A DNA stretch of 64,000 bases from Prauserella cavernicola (GTDB taxonomy: Bacteria > Actinomycetota > Actinomycetes > Mycobacteriales > Pseudonocardiaceae): positions 620,001 to 684,000 of the forward strand of contig NZ_JAENJH010000002.1 in assembly GCF_016595675.1 (NCBI RefSeq), written 5' to 3'. This document shows positions 42,591-50,562 of this stretch, piece by piece. Below the pieces are notes generated by a model. That model ran no database searches and was not told where the DNA came from. It saw nothing but the letters and a program-made list of their open reading frames with translations. Each line of letters opens with the position of its first letter. The first letter of the stretch is position 1. The translations under genes were made by a program, and so were the position numbers.

Positions 42591-43971
42591 CGATGACCGG
42601 TGGTGCGGTGAGCTCGTCGGTGCCGAACAGCGAGTCGGCGTCCTCCTCGACGAGGAACTTCGACTGGTGCTCCTCGTCCTCAGCGCCCTTGCCGCCGCGA
42701 CCGCCGCCGCCCATGCCGCCCATCATGCCGCCGCCCATGCCCCGGCCGGCGCCACCTGCTGCACCCGCCGCGGCCGCGCCGCCCATCGCCGCGCCGCCGA
42801 GGCGACCCGCGCCGGAGGTGGCACCGGGCGAGGCGCCCGAGCTCGAACCGGCGCCGGGCACACCACCCGCGCCGCCGGCACCGTAGGCGCCGCCGCCAGG
42901 ACCGAAGCTGCCGACGCCGGCGACCGAGCCCCCGCCGGAGCCCGCGCCAGCGCCGCCGCCACCGGGGCCGAAGCCGCCCGGCGAGTAGCCGCCGCCTGCG
43001 GAGAAGTCGGCGCTGGGCACCTTCGGCGGGACGTAGCTGGAGGAGTTGGTGGTGTCGTCCCACTCGGGCGGCTGGTAGCCACCGTTGCCGTACCCGCCGC
43101 CGTACCCACCGGGGCCGCTTCCACCGGAACCAGGGCCCCCGATGCCGCCGGGAGGGATCGAGCCCGGGGTGCCGCCCGGGTAACCGCCCGGCGGGGTGTA
43201 GCCCCCGCCGCCGCCGGGTCCGCCAGGCGTGCCGATGCCGGGGACGGAGCCGCCGCCCCCGCTGCCGCCACCGCCGGTTCCGGGCCGGTCGGCGCCGCCG
43301 GGCCGGTCCGAGCCGTCGCCGGGCTTGTCGTTGCCGTTCTTGTCGTCTCCGCCGCCGTTGTCGTCGACATCGACGTCGCCGATGTCGCCGTCCAGCGCGG
43401 AGTACGTCGGCATCCGCCGCCCGTTGTCGGCGCTGACCTGGAAGTACTCGTTGAAGGCGTCGACGTTGGCCTGCGCCTTGTCGTTGTAGTCCTTGATCGA
43501 GCGGTCGGTGTCGGTCTCCCACGGCGTGACCGTGTTCAGGAAGCCGCTCTCTGGCGGATCCTTGGGGATCGGCTGCACCTTGGACGCTACCGTCTGGAAC
43601 GCCGAGCCCTGCTCACCGAGAGTCCGGTCGCTCTCCTGGAGCTTGTCCCCCGAGTCCTGCATCCAGTCCTTGAGCGGATGCGCGCCCGATCGGGCCGCGT
43701 CGGCGCCCCCGCCCTGCCAGGCGTCGTCCATGAGCTGGTTCAGCTCGTCGATCTGAGTGACCCGGTCCTGGTAGACGCCCTGCAGCGTGTTGGCCGAGGT
43801 CTGGCCGTCGTTGATCGAGCCCGGTCCGGGACCGGACGTGATCTGCTCCCAGATCTGGTAGGCGTCGATCCGGCGGTCGCTGTCACCGCCCTCGTAGCTT
43901 CCGGCCGAGTCCTGCGTCGCCGCTCCGTACGCGGCCGCCCCCGCGACGACCGGGACAAGGAAGAACACCAT
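42583..43971 (-). CDS. PPE-like, Gly/Pro-rich type VII secretion substrate
   Basis: 462 residues. The N-terminal ~165 residues are helical (YQIWEQITSGPGPGSI, LNQLMDDAWQGGGADAARSG) with the WxG-type turn of ESX substrates. A long Gly/Pro/Ser-rich low-complexity region follows, then an acidic tail FLVEEDADSLFGTDELTAPP that recurs in Pseudonocardiaceae ESX substrates. It lies between a lipoprotein gene and espG in an overlapping unit. The PPE assignment rests on architecture and neighbours; identity is otherwise weak. Confidence 0.75.
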   Translation of the reverse strand: MVFFLVPVVAGAAAYGAATQDSAGSYEGGDSDRRIDAYQIWEQITSGPGPGSINDGQTSANTLQGVYQDRVTQIDELNQLMDDAWQGGGADAARSGAHPLKDWMQDSGDKLQESDRTLGEQGSAFQTVASKVQPIPKDPPESGFLNTVTPWETDTDRSIKDYNDKAQANVDAFNEYFQVSADNGRRMPTYSALDGDIGDVDVDDNGGGDDKNGNDKPGDGSDRPGGADRPGTGGGGSGGGGSVPGIGTPGGPGGGGGYTPPGGYPGGTPGSIPPGGIGGPGSGGSGPGGYGGGYGNGGYQPPEWDDTTNSSSYVPPKVPSADFSAGGGYSPGGFGPGGGGAGAGSGGGSVAGVGSFGPGGGAYGAGGAGGVPGAGSSSGASPGATSGAGRLGGAAMGGAAAAGAAGGAGRGMGGGMMGGMGGGGRGGKGAEDEEHQSKFLVEEDADSLFGTDELTAPPVIGE

Positions 43972-43977
43972 GTCGGA

Positions 43978-44583
43978 TCAACCCCTCAGTGTGGCGATGG
44001 TGGCTTCAGCCACTCGATCGGCGACCGGGCACGGGTCGGCGACCTCGGGCCCGTAGTCGAAGTTGGTGAGCACGAAGAGCGTGGTCTGCTCGTCGACGCC
44101 GACCCAGAGTCCGCAGCCGCCGTCGGTGCGGTTGTCGAGGGTGGCGGTGTGGACGGCCGGGTAGCCGGCGATCTCGGTCTCCTCGAAGTACTCGTTGGAG
44201 GAGCGCTGCTCGTAGATCGCGGAGAGGCCGTTCTCGTTCTCGGTCACGACGGAGAGGTCCACGCGGTTGCCGCTCTCGGCCGCGTACTCCCAGACGCAGG
44301 CCGTGGCGTTCTCCCCGCCCGCGGTGGGTTCCACGCGTCCCTCGGCGAACCCGAACTTGGAGAGATCGTCCGGCGAGAGCGCGGCACACGGACCGGAGAC
44401 GAGCGCCGCCGCGTCGAGTGGTTCGCCGACCGGAGGAGCCGCCTGCTCCGAACTGGACGGTGCGGCCGAGGGCGAGGCGGGAGCGTCCACTCCCTCGTCT
44501 CCGCCGCTGCTGCCGCACGCACCCAGGGTGATGGCCGTGGCGAGCACGGTGAGTCCGAGGCCCGCTCGTCGACGCATGCTCAT
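43978..44583 (-). CDS. DUF3558 lipoprotein
   Basis: 201-residue lipoprotein: signal peptide with lipobox LGAC (Cys ~23), Ser/Ala/Pro linker, then the DUF3558 domain (FGFAEGRVEPTAGGENATAC, YAAESGNRVDLSVVTENENG, and CGLWVGVDEQTTLFV). Function unknown; the family is common in actinomycetes and often next to ESX substrates. Its ATG overlaps the stop of the preceding small helical protein (ATGA) and it ends 6 bases before the PPE-like gene. Confidence 0.88.
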   Translation of the reverse strand: MSMRRRAGLGLTVLATAITLGACGSSGGDEGVDAPASPSAAPSSSEQAAPPVGEPLDAAALVSGPCAALSPDDLSKFGFAEGRVEPTAGGENATACVWEYAAESGNRVDLSVVTENENGLSAIYEQRSSNEYFEETEIAGYPAVHTATLDNRTDGGCGLWVGVDEQTTLFVLTNFDYGPEVADPCPVADRVAEATIATLRG

Positions 44584-45020
44584 GCGGACTGCTCACCGGC
44601 CTGAGCGATGTCGGACTGCGACTGCTCTTCTTGTGAACTGATGCTGCGCTTGGCCTGGTTCAGCGCGTCGATGTACTTGCCGACGTAGTCCTGCATGCGC
44701 CGGTTGGACTCGAGAAAGGCCTTGCCGGAGGGATTCGCGAGATCGGCGAAGTCGCCGCTGGCGAACTCGCGGCCCGGCGGCTGCACGTGAGCCATGCGCT
44801 CGGCGTCGCGCTCGTCGGTCTTCAGGGAGTCCCGCAGGTCCTCCCACTTGCGGATGACGGCGTCGAGCTCCTCGGCCTTGAACTTGTAGCCGCCGCCCGC
44901 CGCGGGCGCCGGAGCTCCCGCGACCTTGGGCGCCGCCATCGTCACGACCTTGCCGACACCGGCACCGATAGCGCCGCCGACCCCACCTGCGTCCAGCATC
45001 GCCCCGCCCATCCCCTTCAC
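44580..45020 (-). CDS. PE/WXG100-like small type VII substrate
   Basis: 146 residues. A Gly/Ala-rich N-terminus is followed by a two-helix region (FKAEELDAVIRKWEDLRDSL and FLESNRRMQDYVGKYIDALNQ) like the helical hairpins of PE/WXG100 partners, with KWEDLRD at the W position. Most likely the heterodimer partner of the PPE-like protein two genes downstream. GTG 45020 is used; the ATG three codons later is equally possible. First gene of the four-gene overlapping cassette. Confidence 0.7.
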   Translation of the reverse strand: MKGMGGAMLDAGGVGGAIGAGVGKVVTMAAPKVAGAPAPAAGGGYKFKAEELDAVIRKWEDLRDSLKTDERDAERMAHVQPPGREFASGDFADLANPSGKAFLESNRRMQDYVGKYIDALNQAKRSISSQEEQSQSDIAQAGEQSA

Positions 45021-45135
45021 CCTCAGTGAAGATTAATTTTCCTCAGGGCGGTGACCGCTCGTCAAGCACGTCCCACCCGTCTCCGTTCTTTCCGACGTGC
45101 GCGGACGCGAATGCGTTCCCCTCCGGAAACGCCAA

Positions 45136-45168
45136 TGGCGGGACCCCCGGTGTCCGGGGATCCCGCCA
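45136..45168 (-). terminator. Terminator after rplI
   Basis: 15-bp stem with one mismatch (45136-45150 with 45154-45168) and a 3-base loop, 18 bases after the rplI stop on the minus strand. The following run is only weakly T-rich. Confidence 0.7.
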
Positions 45169-45185
45169 TCGTCAGGCAGTTGGTG

Positions 45186-45641
45186 CTACTTCGGCGAGAC
45201 CTCGATGCGCACATCGGCGGTCACGTTCGGGTGGAGCCTGGCGCTGACCGAGTGCTTGCCAACGGTCTTGATGTGCTCGCGGAGCTCGATGGTCCGCTTG
45301 TCGAGCAGCGGACCGCCCGCGGCCTTGATCGCACCGACGATGTCGGCGGTGGTCACCGAGCCGAAGAGCTTCTTCGAGCCCTCGGCGGCCTTGGCGGAGA
45401 GCTGGACGGCGCCGAGGCCCTCCAGAGTCGCCTTGACCTCCTTGGCGTGGTCGAGGTCGCGGATGCGACGGCTCTCCTGCGCACGACGGATGGTCCGGAC
45501 GTTCTTCTCCGCACCCTTGGTCGCCGTGATGGCGAACCCCCGGGGCAGCAGGTAGTTGCGCGCGTAGCCGTCCTTGACCTCGACGATGTCGCCGGGGCCG
45601 CCCAGGTTCGCGACGTCGGTCGTCAGGATGATCTTTGCCAT
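45186..45641 (-). CDS. rplI: 50S ribosomal protein L9
   Basis: Large-subunit protein bridging distant 23S rRNA sites. 151 residues with the N-domain GGPGDIVEVKDGYARNYLLP, the long connecting helix and the C-domain ending HPNVTADVRIEVSPK. ATG 45641. Last gene of rpsF-ssb-rpsR-rplI. In M. tuberculosis this operon is followed closely by dnaB; here a type VII substrate cassette lies between. Confidence 0.97.
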   Translation of the reverse strand: MAKIILTTDVANLGGPGDIVEVKDGYARNYLLPRGFAITATKGAEKNVRTIRRAQESRRIRDLDHAKEVKATLEGLGAVQLSAKAAEGSKKLFGSVTTADIVGAIKAAGGPLLDKRTIELREHIKTVGKHSVSARLHPNVTADVRIEVSPK

Positions 45642-45655
45642 GTCTGACTCCCTTC

Positions 45656-45904
45656 TCAGCGCGCGGTGGACGTGTAGGGCAGCAGCGCCATCTCGCGGGA
45701 GTTCTTGACCGCGATGGCGACGTCGCGCTGGTGCTGGCTGCAGTTTCCGGTCACCCGACGGGCACGGATCTTGCCGCGGTCGGAGATGTACTTCCGCAGC
45801 AGGTTGGTGTCCTTGTAGTCGATGAACTCCGGGTGGCCCTGCTTCTCGGCCTTGCAGAAAACGCAGACCTTCTTCTTGGGCTTACGAATGGGTGGCTTCG
45901 CCAC
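45656..45904 (-). CDS. rpsR: 30S ribosomal protein S18
   Basis: 82 residues; partner of S6 in the 30S platform. It keeps the zinc-type cysteines (VCVFC near residue 14-18 and GNCSQH), so it is the C+ form. Signature [22 protein letters not shown]. The GTG start follows AGGAG with a 6-base spacer. It lies between ssb (34 bases) and rplI (14 bases). Confidence 0.97.
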   Translation of the reverse strand: MAKPPIRKPKKKVCVFCKAEKQGHPEFIDYKDTNLLRKYISDRGKIRARRVTGNCSQHQRDVAIAVKNSREMALLPYTSTAR

Positions 45905-45938
45905 TTTTTACTCCTGGGGAACTGTGTCGTGGTTGGGT

Positions 45939-46439
45939 CTAGAAGGGCGGCTCGTCCGAGAAGCCACCGCCACCGCCGCCGCCACCGGCAGGCGGGGCCG
46001 AGCCCCACGGGTCGTCGGCGGGAGCGGCTGAGCCACCGCCGCCGAATCCGCCACCGCCACCGCCGCCACCGCCGCGGCTGACCTTGTTGACCTTGGCGGT
46101 CGCGTAGCGCAGCGAAGGACCGATCTCGTCGACCTCGAGCTCGACGACGGTTCGCTTCTCGCCCTCTTTGGTCTCGAAGGAACGCTGCTTGAGCCTGCCC
46201 TGAACGACTACCCTCGCGCCCCTGGTCAGCGTCTCGGCGACGTTCTCGGCCGCCTGCCGCCAGATGTTGCAGCGCAGGAACAGGGCCTCGCCGTCCTTCC
46301 ACTCGCCGGACTGGCGGTCGAAGGTGCGCGGGGTCGACGCGACGGTGAAGTTCGCGACGGCCGCGCCGGACGGCGTGAAGCGCAGCTCCGGGTCGGCGGT
46401 CAGGTTGCCGATCACTGTGATGACGGTGTCTCCGGCCAT
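45939..46439 (-). CDS. ssb: Single-stranded DNA-binding protein
   Basis: 166 residues. OB-fold DNA-binding domain (~1-115: [40 protein letters not shown]), Gly-rich disordered linker, and the acidic tip FSDEPPF that recruits repair and replication partners. ATG 46439 is fixed by the conserved MAGDT start. Seven bases downstream of rpsF. Confidence 0.97.
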   Translation of the reverse strand: MAGDTVITVIGNLTADPELRFTPSGAAVANFTVASTPRTFDRQSGEWKDGEALFLRCNIWRQAAENVAETLTRGARVVVQGRLKQRSFETKEGEKRTVVELEVDEIGPSLRYATAKVNKVSRGGGGGGGGGFGGGGSAAPADDPWGSAPPAGGGGGGGGFSDEPPF

Positions 46440-46446
46440 CGCGGGA

Positions 46447-46785
46447 TCAGGCCTTCGCGGCGATCTTCGCGGCGGCCTTGGCGCCACGCGGCGCCTTCGG
46501 ACGCACGACCTTGGTGCGCAGCACGGTCTCCTGCAGAGACAGCTGGCGGTCGAGCTCCTTGACGGCGTCCGGCTCGGCACGCAGGTCGAGCACCGCGTAG
46601 ATGCCCTCGGCGTTCTTGTTGATCTCGTACGAGAGCCTGCGACGGCCCCAGACGTCGACCTTCTCCACGCTGCCGCCGGAAGTGCGGATCACGTTGAGGA
46701 AGTTCTCCAGGGTGGGGGCGACCGTTCGCTCGTCGAGCGAAGGATCGAGGATGACCATCACCTCGTAATGGCGTGACACAACCAC
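46447..46785 (-). CDS. rpsF: 30S ribosomal protein S6
   Basis: 112 residues; binds S18 in the 30S platform. Signature [20 protein letters not shown] and [20 protein letters not shown], with a basic Ala/Lys-rich tail. GTG 46785 lies 3-4 bases after AGGAGG; the in-frame GTG two codons later has a more usual spacing and would give VSRHYEVM. First gene of the operon. Confidence 0.96.
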   Translation of the reverse strand: MVVSRHYEVMVILDPSLDERTVAPTLENFLNVIRTSGGSVEKVDVWGRRRLSYEINKNAEGIYAVLDLRAEPDAVKELDRQLSLQETVLRTKVVRPKAPRGAKAAAKIAAKA

Positions 46786-46859
46786 TCACCTCCTGTGGGC
46801 TTCGCGGTCACGGACGATCCGTGACAGGAGGGTTGTCAGTCAGTCAGTGTAGCTGCGGG

Positions 46860-47795
46860 CTACGACGCCTTTCGCAGCACCCAGGTCCTGACCAGCGCGG
46901 CTGTGACGCCGGCCAGTGCGACCACGGCGAGCAGCATCGGAAGCTGGACCTGGCTCGGCGATGCGGGTGCGGCGATCGCGTCGGCGTTGCCCGCATTGCG
47001 CACGTCGTTCGACTGCCCGGTGTCGGCTCCGTTGCCCTCGTCGGCGCCGAGCAGGCCGAACTCGGCCGAGCCGGGAACGCCGCTCGACGGCGGGTAGCGC
47101 AGCCCCGGCGGCGCGGCGATGTCCGCGTTCGGTGCGCTCGCCACGGGGATGCCGCTGTAGTCGCGCGGGGCGACGGCCTCGCCGCCGGTTCCCTGCGGGA
47201 CGCCGGGTGCGGCTTCCGGGGTGCCCGCCGCGCCGGGGGCCGGCGCCGGCGCACCGCCGGGCTGCCCCGTGGCCGGCGGCGGGGTGTCGGAGGTCGGCGG
47301 GGTGAAGTTGGAGGCGAAAAGCGAGAGCCCGCAGTTGCCCGCGACCTTGTTCTCGATGACGTCGAGGGTCTTCTGCTGCGTCGACTTCAGCGCGCCGAGA
47401 CCGGCCTCGCCCTCCAGCGCGTTGCGCACGGCGGTGCCGATCACGGCCCCGCCCACGTTGCCGCCCTGCGCGTCGGGCACGGAGCCGACCGTGAGCGTCT
47501 CCTCGGAGATCTTGCGGGCCAGGTGGTCGGGCCAGATGGTCAGGTCGTGCACCAGGACGACCGACTTCGCCTCCTGGGCGCCGCGCTTGACGAGGTCCTT
47601 CACCGACTCGCCCTTGACGGTCACGGCCTCGCCGATCGGACCGGTCACGGCGGCGGTGCACGACGGCGCGGGCGGGACGGCCGCGGCCGCCGAGCCCGCG
47701 GTCAGCACGGTGCCACCGGCGAGTGCGGCCGTGAGGGCCGCCGTGGTGAACACCTTGCGAGTCATCCCTGCCAGGGCGGTCGGCATGGTCCGCAC
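46860..47795 (-). CDS. Secreted C-terminally anchored surface protein, paralogue A
   Basis: 311 residues. Signal peptide (RKVFTTAALTAALAGGTVLT to AAAAVPP), a ~130-residue globular part with two Cys (SCTAAVTG and NCGLSLF), a Pro/Ala linker, then a conserved APRDYSGIP and SAEFGLLGADEG region. The C-terminal helix LPMLLAVVALAGVTAALVRT is followed by the short basic tail WVLRKAS. GTG 47795 follows GGAGGG with 9-base spacing. No LPxTG motif; anchoring is by the C-terminal helix. Paralogous to the next two genes; function unknown. Confidence 0.75.
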   Translation of the reverse strand: MRTMPTALAGMTRKVFTTAALTAALAGGTVLTAGSAAAAVPPAPSCTAAVTGPIGEAVTVKGESVKDLVKRGAQEAKSVVLVHDLTIWPDHLARKISEETLTVGSVPDAQGGNVGGAVIGTAVRNALEGEAGLGALKSTQQKTLDVIENKVAGNCGLSLFASNFTPPTSDTPPPATGQPGGAPAPAPGAAGTPEAAPGVPQGTGGEAVAPRDYSGIPVASAPNADIAAPPGLRYPPSSGVPGSAEFGLLGADEGNGADTGQSNDVRNAGNADAIAAPASPSQVQLPMLLAVVALAGVTAALVRTWVLRKAS

Positions 47796-47872
47796 AGGAG
47801 CTGTCCCTCCAGAAGTTGGCACCGTGTCAAAGAGGTAACGAGAAGTCACCGAAGAAGATACGCGAGAACGCG

Positions 47873-48760
47873 CTACGTGGTTGCCCTTCTCAGCACCCAG
47901 GTTCGCACGAGCGCCGCGCTGACGCCGGACAGTGCGAGCACGGCGAGCAGCATCGGCAACGCGGGACCGTCGGCGACCCCACCGGAAGCCGAGGGCAGCG
48001 CGTCGGCACTACCGGCGCTGCGGACCGCGTCCCCGCCTTCCCCAGCACCGTCTTCGCCCGCGTCCTGGCCGAGGATGCCGAACTCCGGTGAGTAGCCGGG
48101 GATCTGGCCGCCGTAGCGGATTCCCGGCGACATCGAGAACAGGCCGGGCGTGGCCGTGGGCAGGCCCGAGTAGTCGCGCATCGGAGCCCACGCGGTTCCG
48201 AAGCCGAGCCATGCCGCTCCCGGCAGCGCGGCTCCGCCGAGCACGGGACTGTTGGGCGCGGGGATCGTGCCCAGCCGGTCGGGTTGTGCCGGCGGGCCGG
48301 CCGGAGCGGGCCGGGTGCCGGGGCTCTGCGGCTCGGGCCGCACGGGTGGTTGCTGCGGTGCGGGCTGGTTTCCACTGGGCCCGGCGAGCGCTCCCGCGAC
48401 CTGGCCGACGGCCTTGTTCGCCGTGCCGGTCACGCCCTCCACCGTTCCGTTCACCGCGCCCGCGACGGGTGCCCCGACTCCCGGCACGGGGGCCACGACG
48501 GTGTCGACGACGTTGACGGTGACCTTGCAGACGCCGTCGAGCAGCGAGCCGATGCCATCGGTCACCACGCCGAGGTCGAGGGTGAGACCGAGCAAGGTGA
48601 CACCCTGGATGCGATCACCGGGCGCCGCGGTGACCGTGCTGCCGCAGGGCACCTTCTTGGTCTCGGCCGCGGCGACTCCGGGTGCGGCCAGTGCCGCTGT
48701 GCCTGCCAGCACGAAGGCGGCGGTTCCCACGGCTGCGACCCTGCCGGTGCTCCTGTGCAT
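47873..48760 (-). CDS. Secreted C-terminally anchored surface protein, paralogue B
   Basis: 295 residues with the same plan as its neighbour: signal peptide ~1-32 (ending VAAAETK), small domain with two Cys (VPCGST, DGVCKV) and Val/Gly-rich sequence, Pro/Gln linker, MRDYSGLPTATPG and YSPEFGILGQDAG, then DAVRSAGSADAL. The anchor is LPMLLAVLALSGVSAALVRT with WVLRRATT. ATG follows GGGAGG. It contains several TVNVVDTVV / PVPGVGAPVAG stretches faintly like chaplin strands. Function unknown. Confidence 0.75.
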   Translation of the reverse strand: MHRSTGRVAAVGTAAFVLAGTAALAAPGVAAAETKKVPCGSTVTAAPGDRIQGVTLLGLTLDLGVVTDGIGSLLDGVCKVTVNVVDTVVAPVPGVGAPVAGAVNGTVEGVTGTANKAVGQVAGALAGPSGNQPAPQQPPVRPEPQSPGTRPAPAGPPAQPDRLGTIPAPNSPVLGGAALPGAAWLGFGTAWAPMRDYSGLPTATPGLFSMSPGIRYGGQIPGYSPEFGILGQDAGEDGAGEGGDAVRSAGSADALPSASGGVADGPALPMLLAVLALSGVSAALVRTWVLRRATT

Positions 48761-48827
48761 GCCTGCCTCCCGGTTCGCTCCTCAATGGGTAACGAACCGG
48801 TGCCGCGAACGTGACGCGAAAGCGGGC

Positions 48828-49691
48828 TCAGGTCGCCTTGCGGCGCAGCCAGGTGCGGGCGAGGCCCGCGATCACGAGCACGAGGGCGACCACGGCGAGC
48901 AGCAGCGGCAGGCGGTCGGGCGAGTCCGGCGCGGGCAGCGCCTCGACCGTGCCCGAGTCGCGCATGGCGGTGACGTCGGGCACCTTGCCCGCGTCCGGCT
49001 GGCCTGCGCCGGGTGCGATCGGCGGTGCCATCGGGGGCAGCTCGGCGATCGGCGGGATCGAGATCGGGCCGAGCGGGGCGAAGCCTTCGATCGCCACGGT
49101 CTCGCCTGGCGAGGGGAGGAACGCGCCGTCTCCACCGTCGGAGCCCGTTGCTCCACCGGGGCCGGAGTCGCCGTCGCTGCCGGGCGCGCCGGGAGCATCG
49201 GGGTTGCCGGGAGCGGGCTGCTCGGGCTCGGGCTCACCGGGCTCCGGTTCGCCGGGCGCGGGGTCGTCGGGGGCAGGCGCCTCCGGAGCCTCGGGCGCCT
49301 CTTCCTGCGGGTTGGGCAGTACTTCCTGCACGGGAGCGGCCAGGGTGTTCACGGTGTCCTGGGTGACGTCGCAGACCTCGCCGAGCGGGTTCACGAGCAC
49401 GTCCGCGCTGCTGAGGCCGAGCCCGTCCAGCGCCTCCTTGACCGGCAGCGAGAGCAGCGCGCCAGAGTCGGAGCCGAGCCCGAGGTCGAGCAGGCCGGGT
49501 TGGTTCACCGCGGCGCCGAGGTCGACGGTGAGTGGCTTGCCGTCCTCACCCTTGAGCGTGGCGTCGCACTCGCCGACCACGACCTCGCCCTCGGCGAATG
49601 CCGTGCTCGGCAGAAGCAGCAGCGCCGACGTGGTCAGCGTGATGCCGACCGTGCCGAGCCGTGCCACGTGCCGCCGAAACCCAGACCCCAT
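48828..49691 (-). CDS. Secreted C-terminally anchored surface protein, paralogue C
   Basis: 287 residues; the most diverged of the three. Signal peptide ~1-33 (ending TAFAEGE), N-terminal domain with Cys in VGECDATLKG and GEVCDVTQD, a long acidic Pro/Glu/Gly linker (APDDPAPGEPEPGEPEPEQP), and the same anchor style LPLLLAVVALVLVIAGLART with WLRRKAT. It lacks the DYSG motif of its neighbours. ATG 49691 follows GAGGAAC. Function unknown; probably arose by duplication and is expressed with the other two. Confidence 0.72.
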   Translation of the reverse strand: MGSGFRRHVARLGTVGITLTTSALLLLPSTAFAEGEVVVGECDATLKGEDGKPLTVDLGAAVNQPGLLDLGLGSDSGALLSLPVKEALDGLGLSSADVLVNPLGEVCDVTQDTVNTLAAPVQEVLPNPQEEAPEAPEAPAPDDPAPGEPEPGEPEPEQPAPGNPDAPGAPGSDGDSGPGGATGSDGGDGAFLPSPGETVAIEGFAPLGPISIPPIAELPPMAPPIAPGAGQPDAGKVPDVTAMRDSGTVEALPAPDSPDRLPLLLAVVALVLVIAGLARTWLRRKAT

Positions 49692-49779
49692 GAGTTCCTC
49701 GCCTTCACGCTCCGTGTGTGACCGCAGTCAAATGCGTAGGACACGATCACGGTACTCGATCGGAGCCCGCGCGAATCGT

Positions 49780-49785
49780 TACCCT
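49780..49785 (+). promoter_or_regulatory. -10 element of a leaderless nfo promoter
   Basis: TACCCT ends 6 bases before the nfo ATG. No Shine-Dalgarno precedes the start. Confidence 0.45.
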
Positions 49786-49791
49786 CGGATA

Positions 49792-50562
49792 ATGCTCATC
49801 GGAGCCCACGTTCGTGACGACGACCCGCTGTCCGCTGCCCGCGAGCGGGGTGCCGACGCCGTGCAGTTCTTCCTGTCGGATCCGCAGGGCTGGAAGAAAC
49901 CGCAGCGGCACCCGCAGGCCGACGAGTTCGCCCCGGCGGGTGTCGAGGTCTTCATCCATTCGCCGTACGTGCTCAACGTGGCGTCGCTGAACAACCGCAT
50001 CCGCATCCCCTCGCGCAAGACCGTCGCCCAGCACGCCGAGGGCGCGGCAGAGGTCGGTGCGAAGGGGCTGGTCGTGCACGGCGGCCACGTGCGCAAGGGC
50101 GAGGAGCCCGACGAGGGCATCGCCAACTGGCGCAAGTTGTTCGAGCGCCAGGCCGAGCAGGGTGGTTTTCCCGTGCCGCTGCTCATCGAGAACACCGCGG
50201 GCGGCGAGAACGCGATGGCCCGCGAGTTCGACATGCTGGCCAGGCTGTGGGACGCGGTCGGCGAGTTCGGTGCGGGCTTCTGCCTCGACACCTGCCACGC
50301 CTACGCCGCGGGCTGGGACCTCGACGGGGTGGTCGACCGCGTCCGCGCGATCACCGGCCGCATCGACCTGCTGCACCTGAACAACTCGCGCGACGAGTTC
50401 GGCTCCCAGCGCGACCGGCACGCCAACGTGGTCGGCGGCGACGGCACGATCGACCCGGAACAGCTCGCCGAGGTCGCCAAGGCCGCGGGCGCGCCGGTGA
50501 TCGTGGAGACGCCGTCAGACGGCCAGGCCGCCGACATCGAGTACCTCCACGGGCTTGCCTAG
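49792..50562 (+). CDS. nfo: Deoxyribonuclease IV (AP endonuclease)
   Basis: Class II AP endonuclease of base-excision repair, cutting 5' to abasic sites with a trinuclear zinc centre. 256 residues; metal-ligand segments are VHGGHVRKG, LLIENTAGGENAM, FCLDTCHAYAAGWD and HLNNSRDEFGSQRDRHANVV, and the N-terminal IGAHVRDDDPL matches the family. ATG 49792 is the natural start. Its stop lies within the start of the downstream GT87 gene, so the two are co-translated. Confidence 0.94.
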   Translation: MLIGAHVRDDDPLSAARERGADAVQFFLSDPQGWKKPQRHPQADEFAPAGVEVFIHSPYVLNVASLNNRIRIPSRKTVAQHAEGAAEVGAKGLVVHGGHVRKGEEPDEGIANWRKLFERQAEQGGFPVPLLIENTAGGENAMAREFDMLARLWDAVGEFGAGFCLDTCHAYAAGWDLDGVVDRVRAITGRIDLLHLNNSRDEFGSQRDRHANVVGGDGTIDPEQLAEVAKAAGAPVIVETPSDGQAADIEYLHGLA

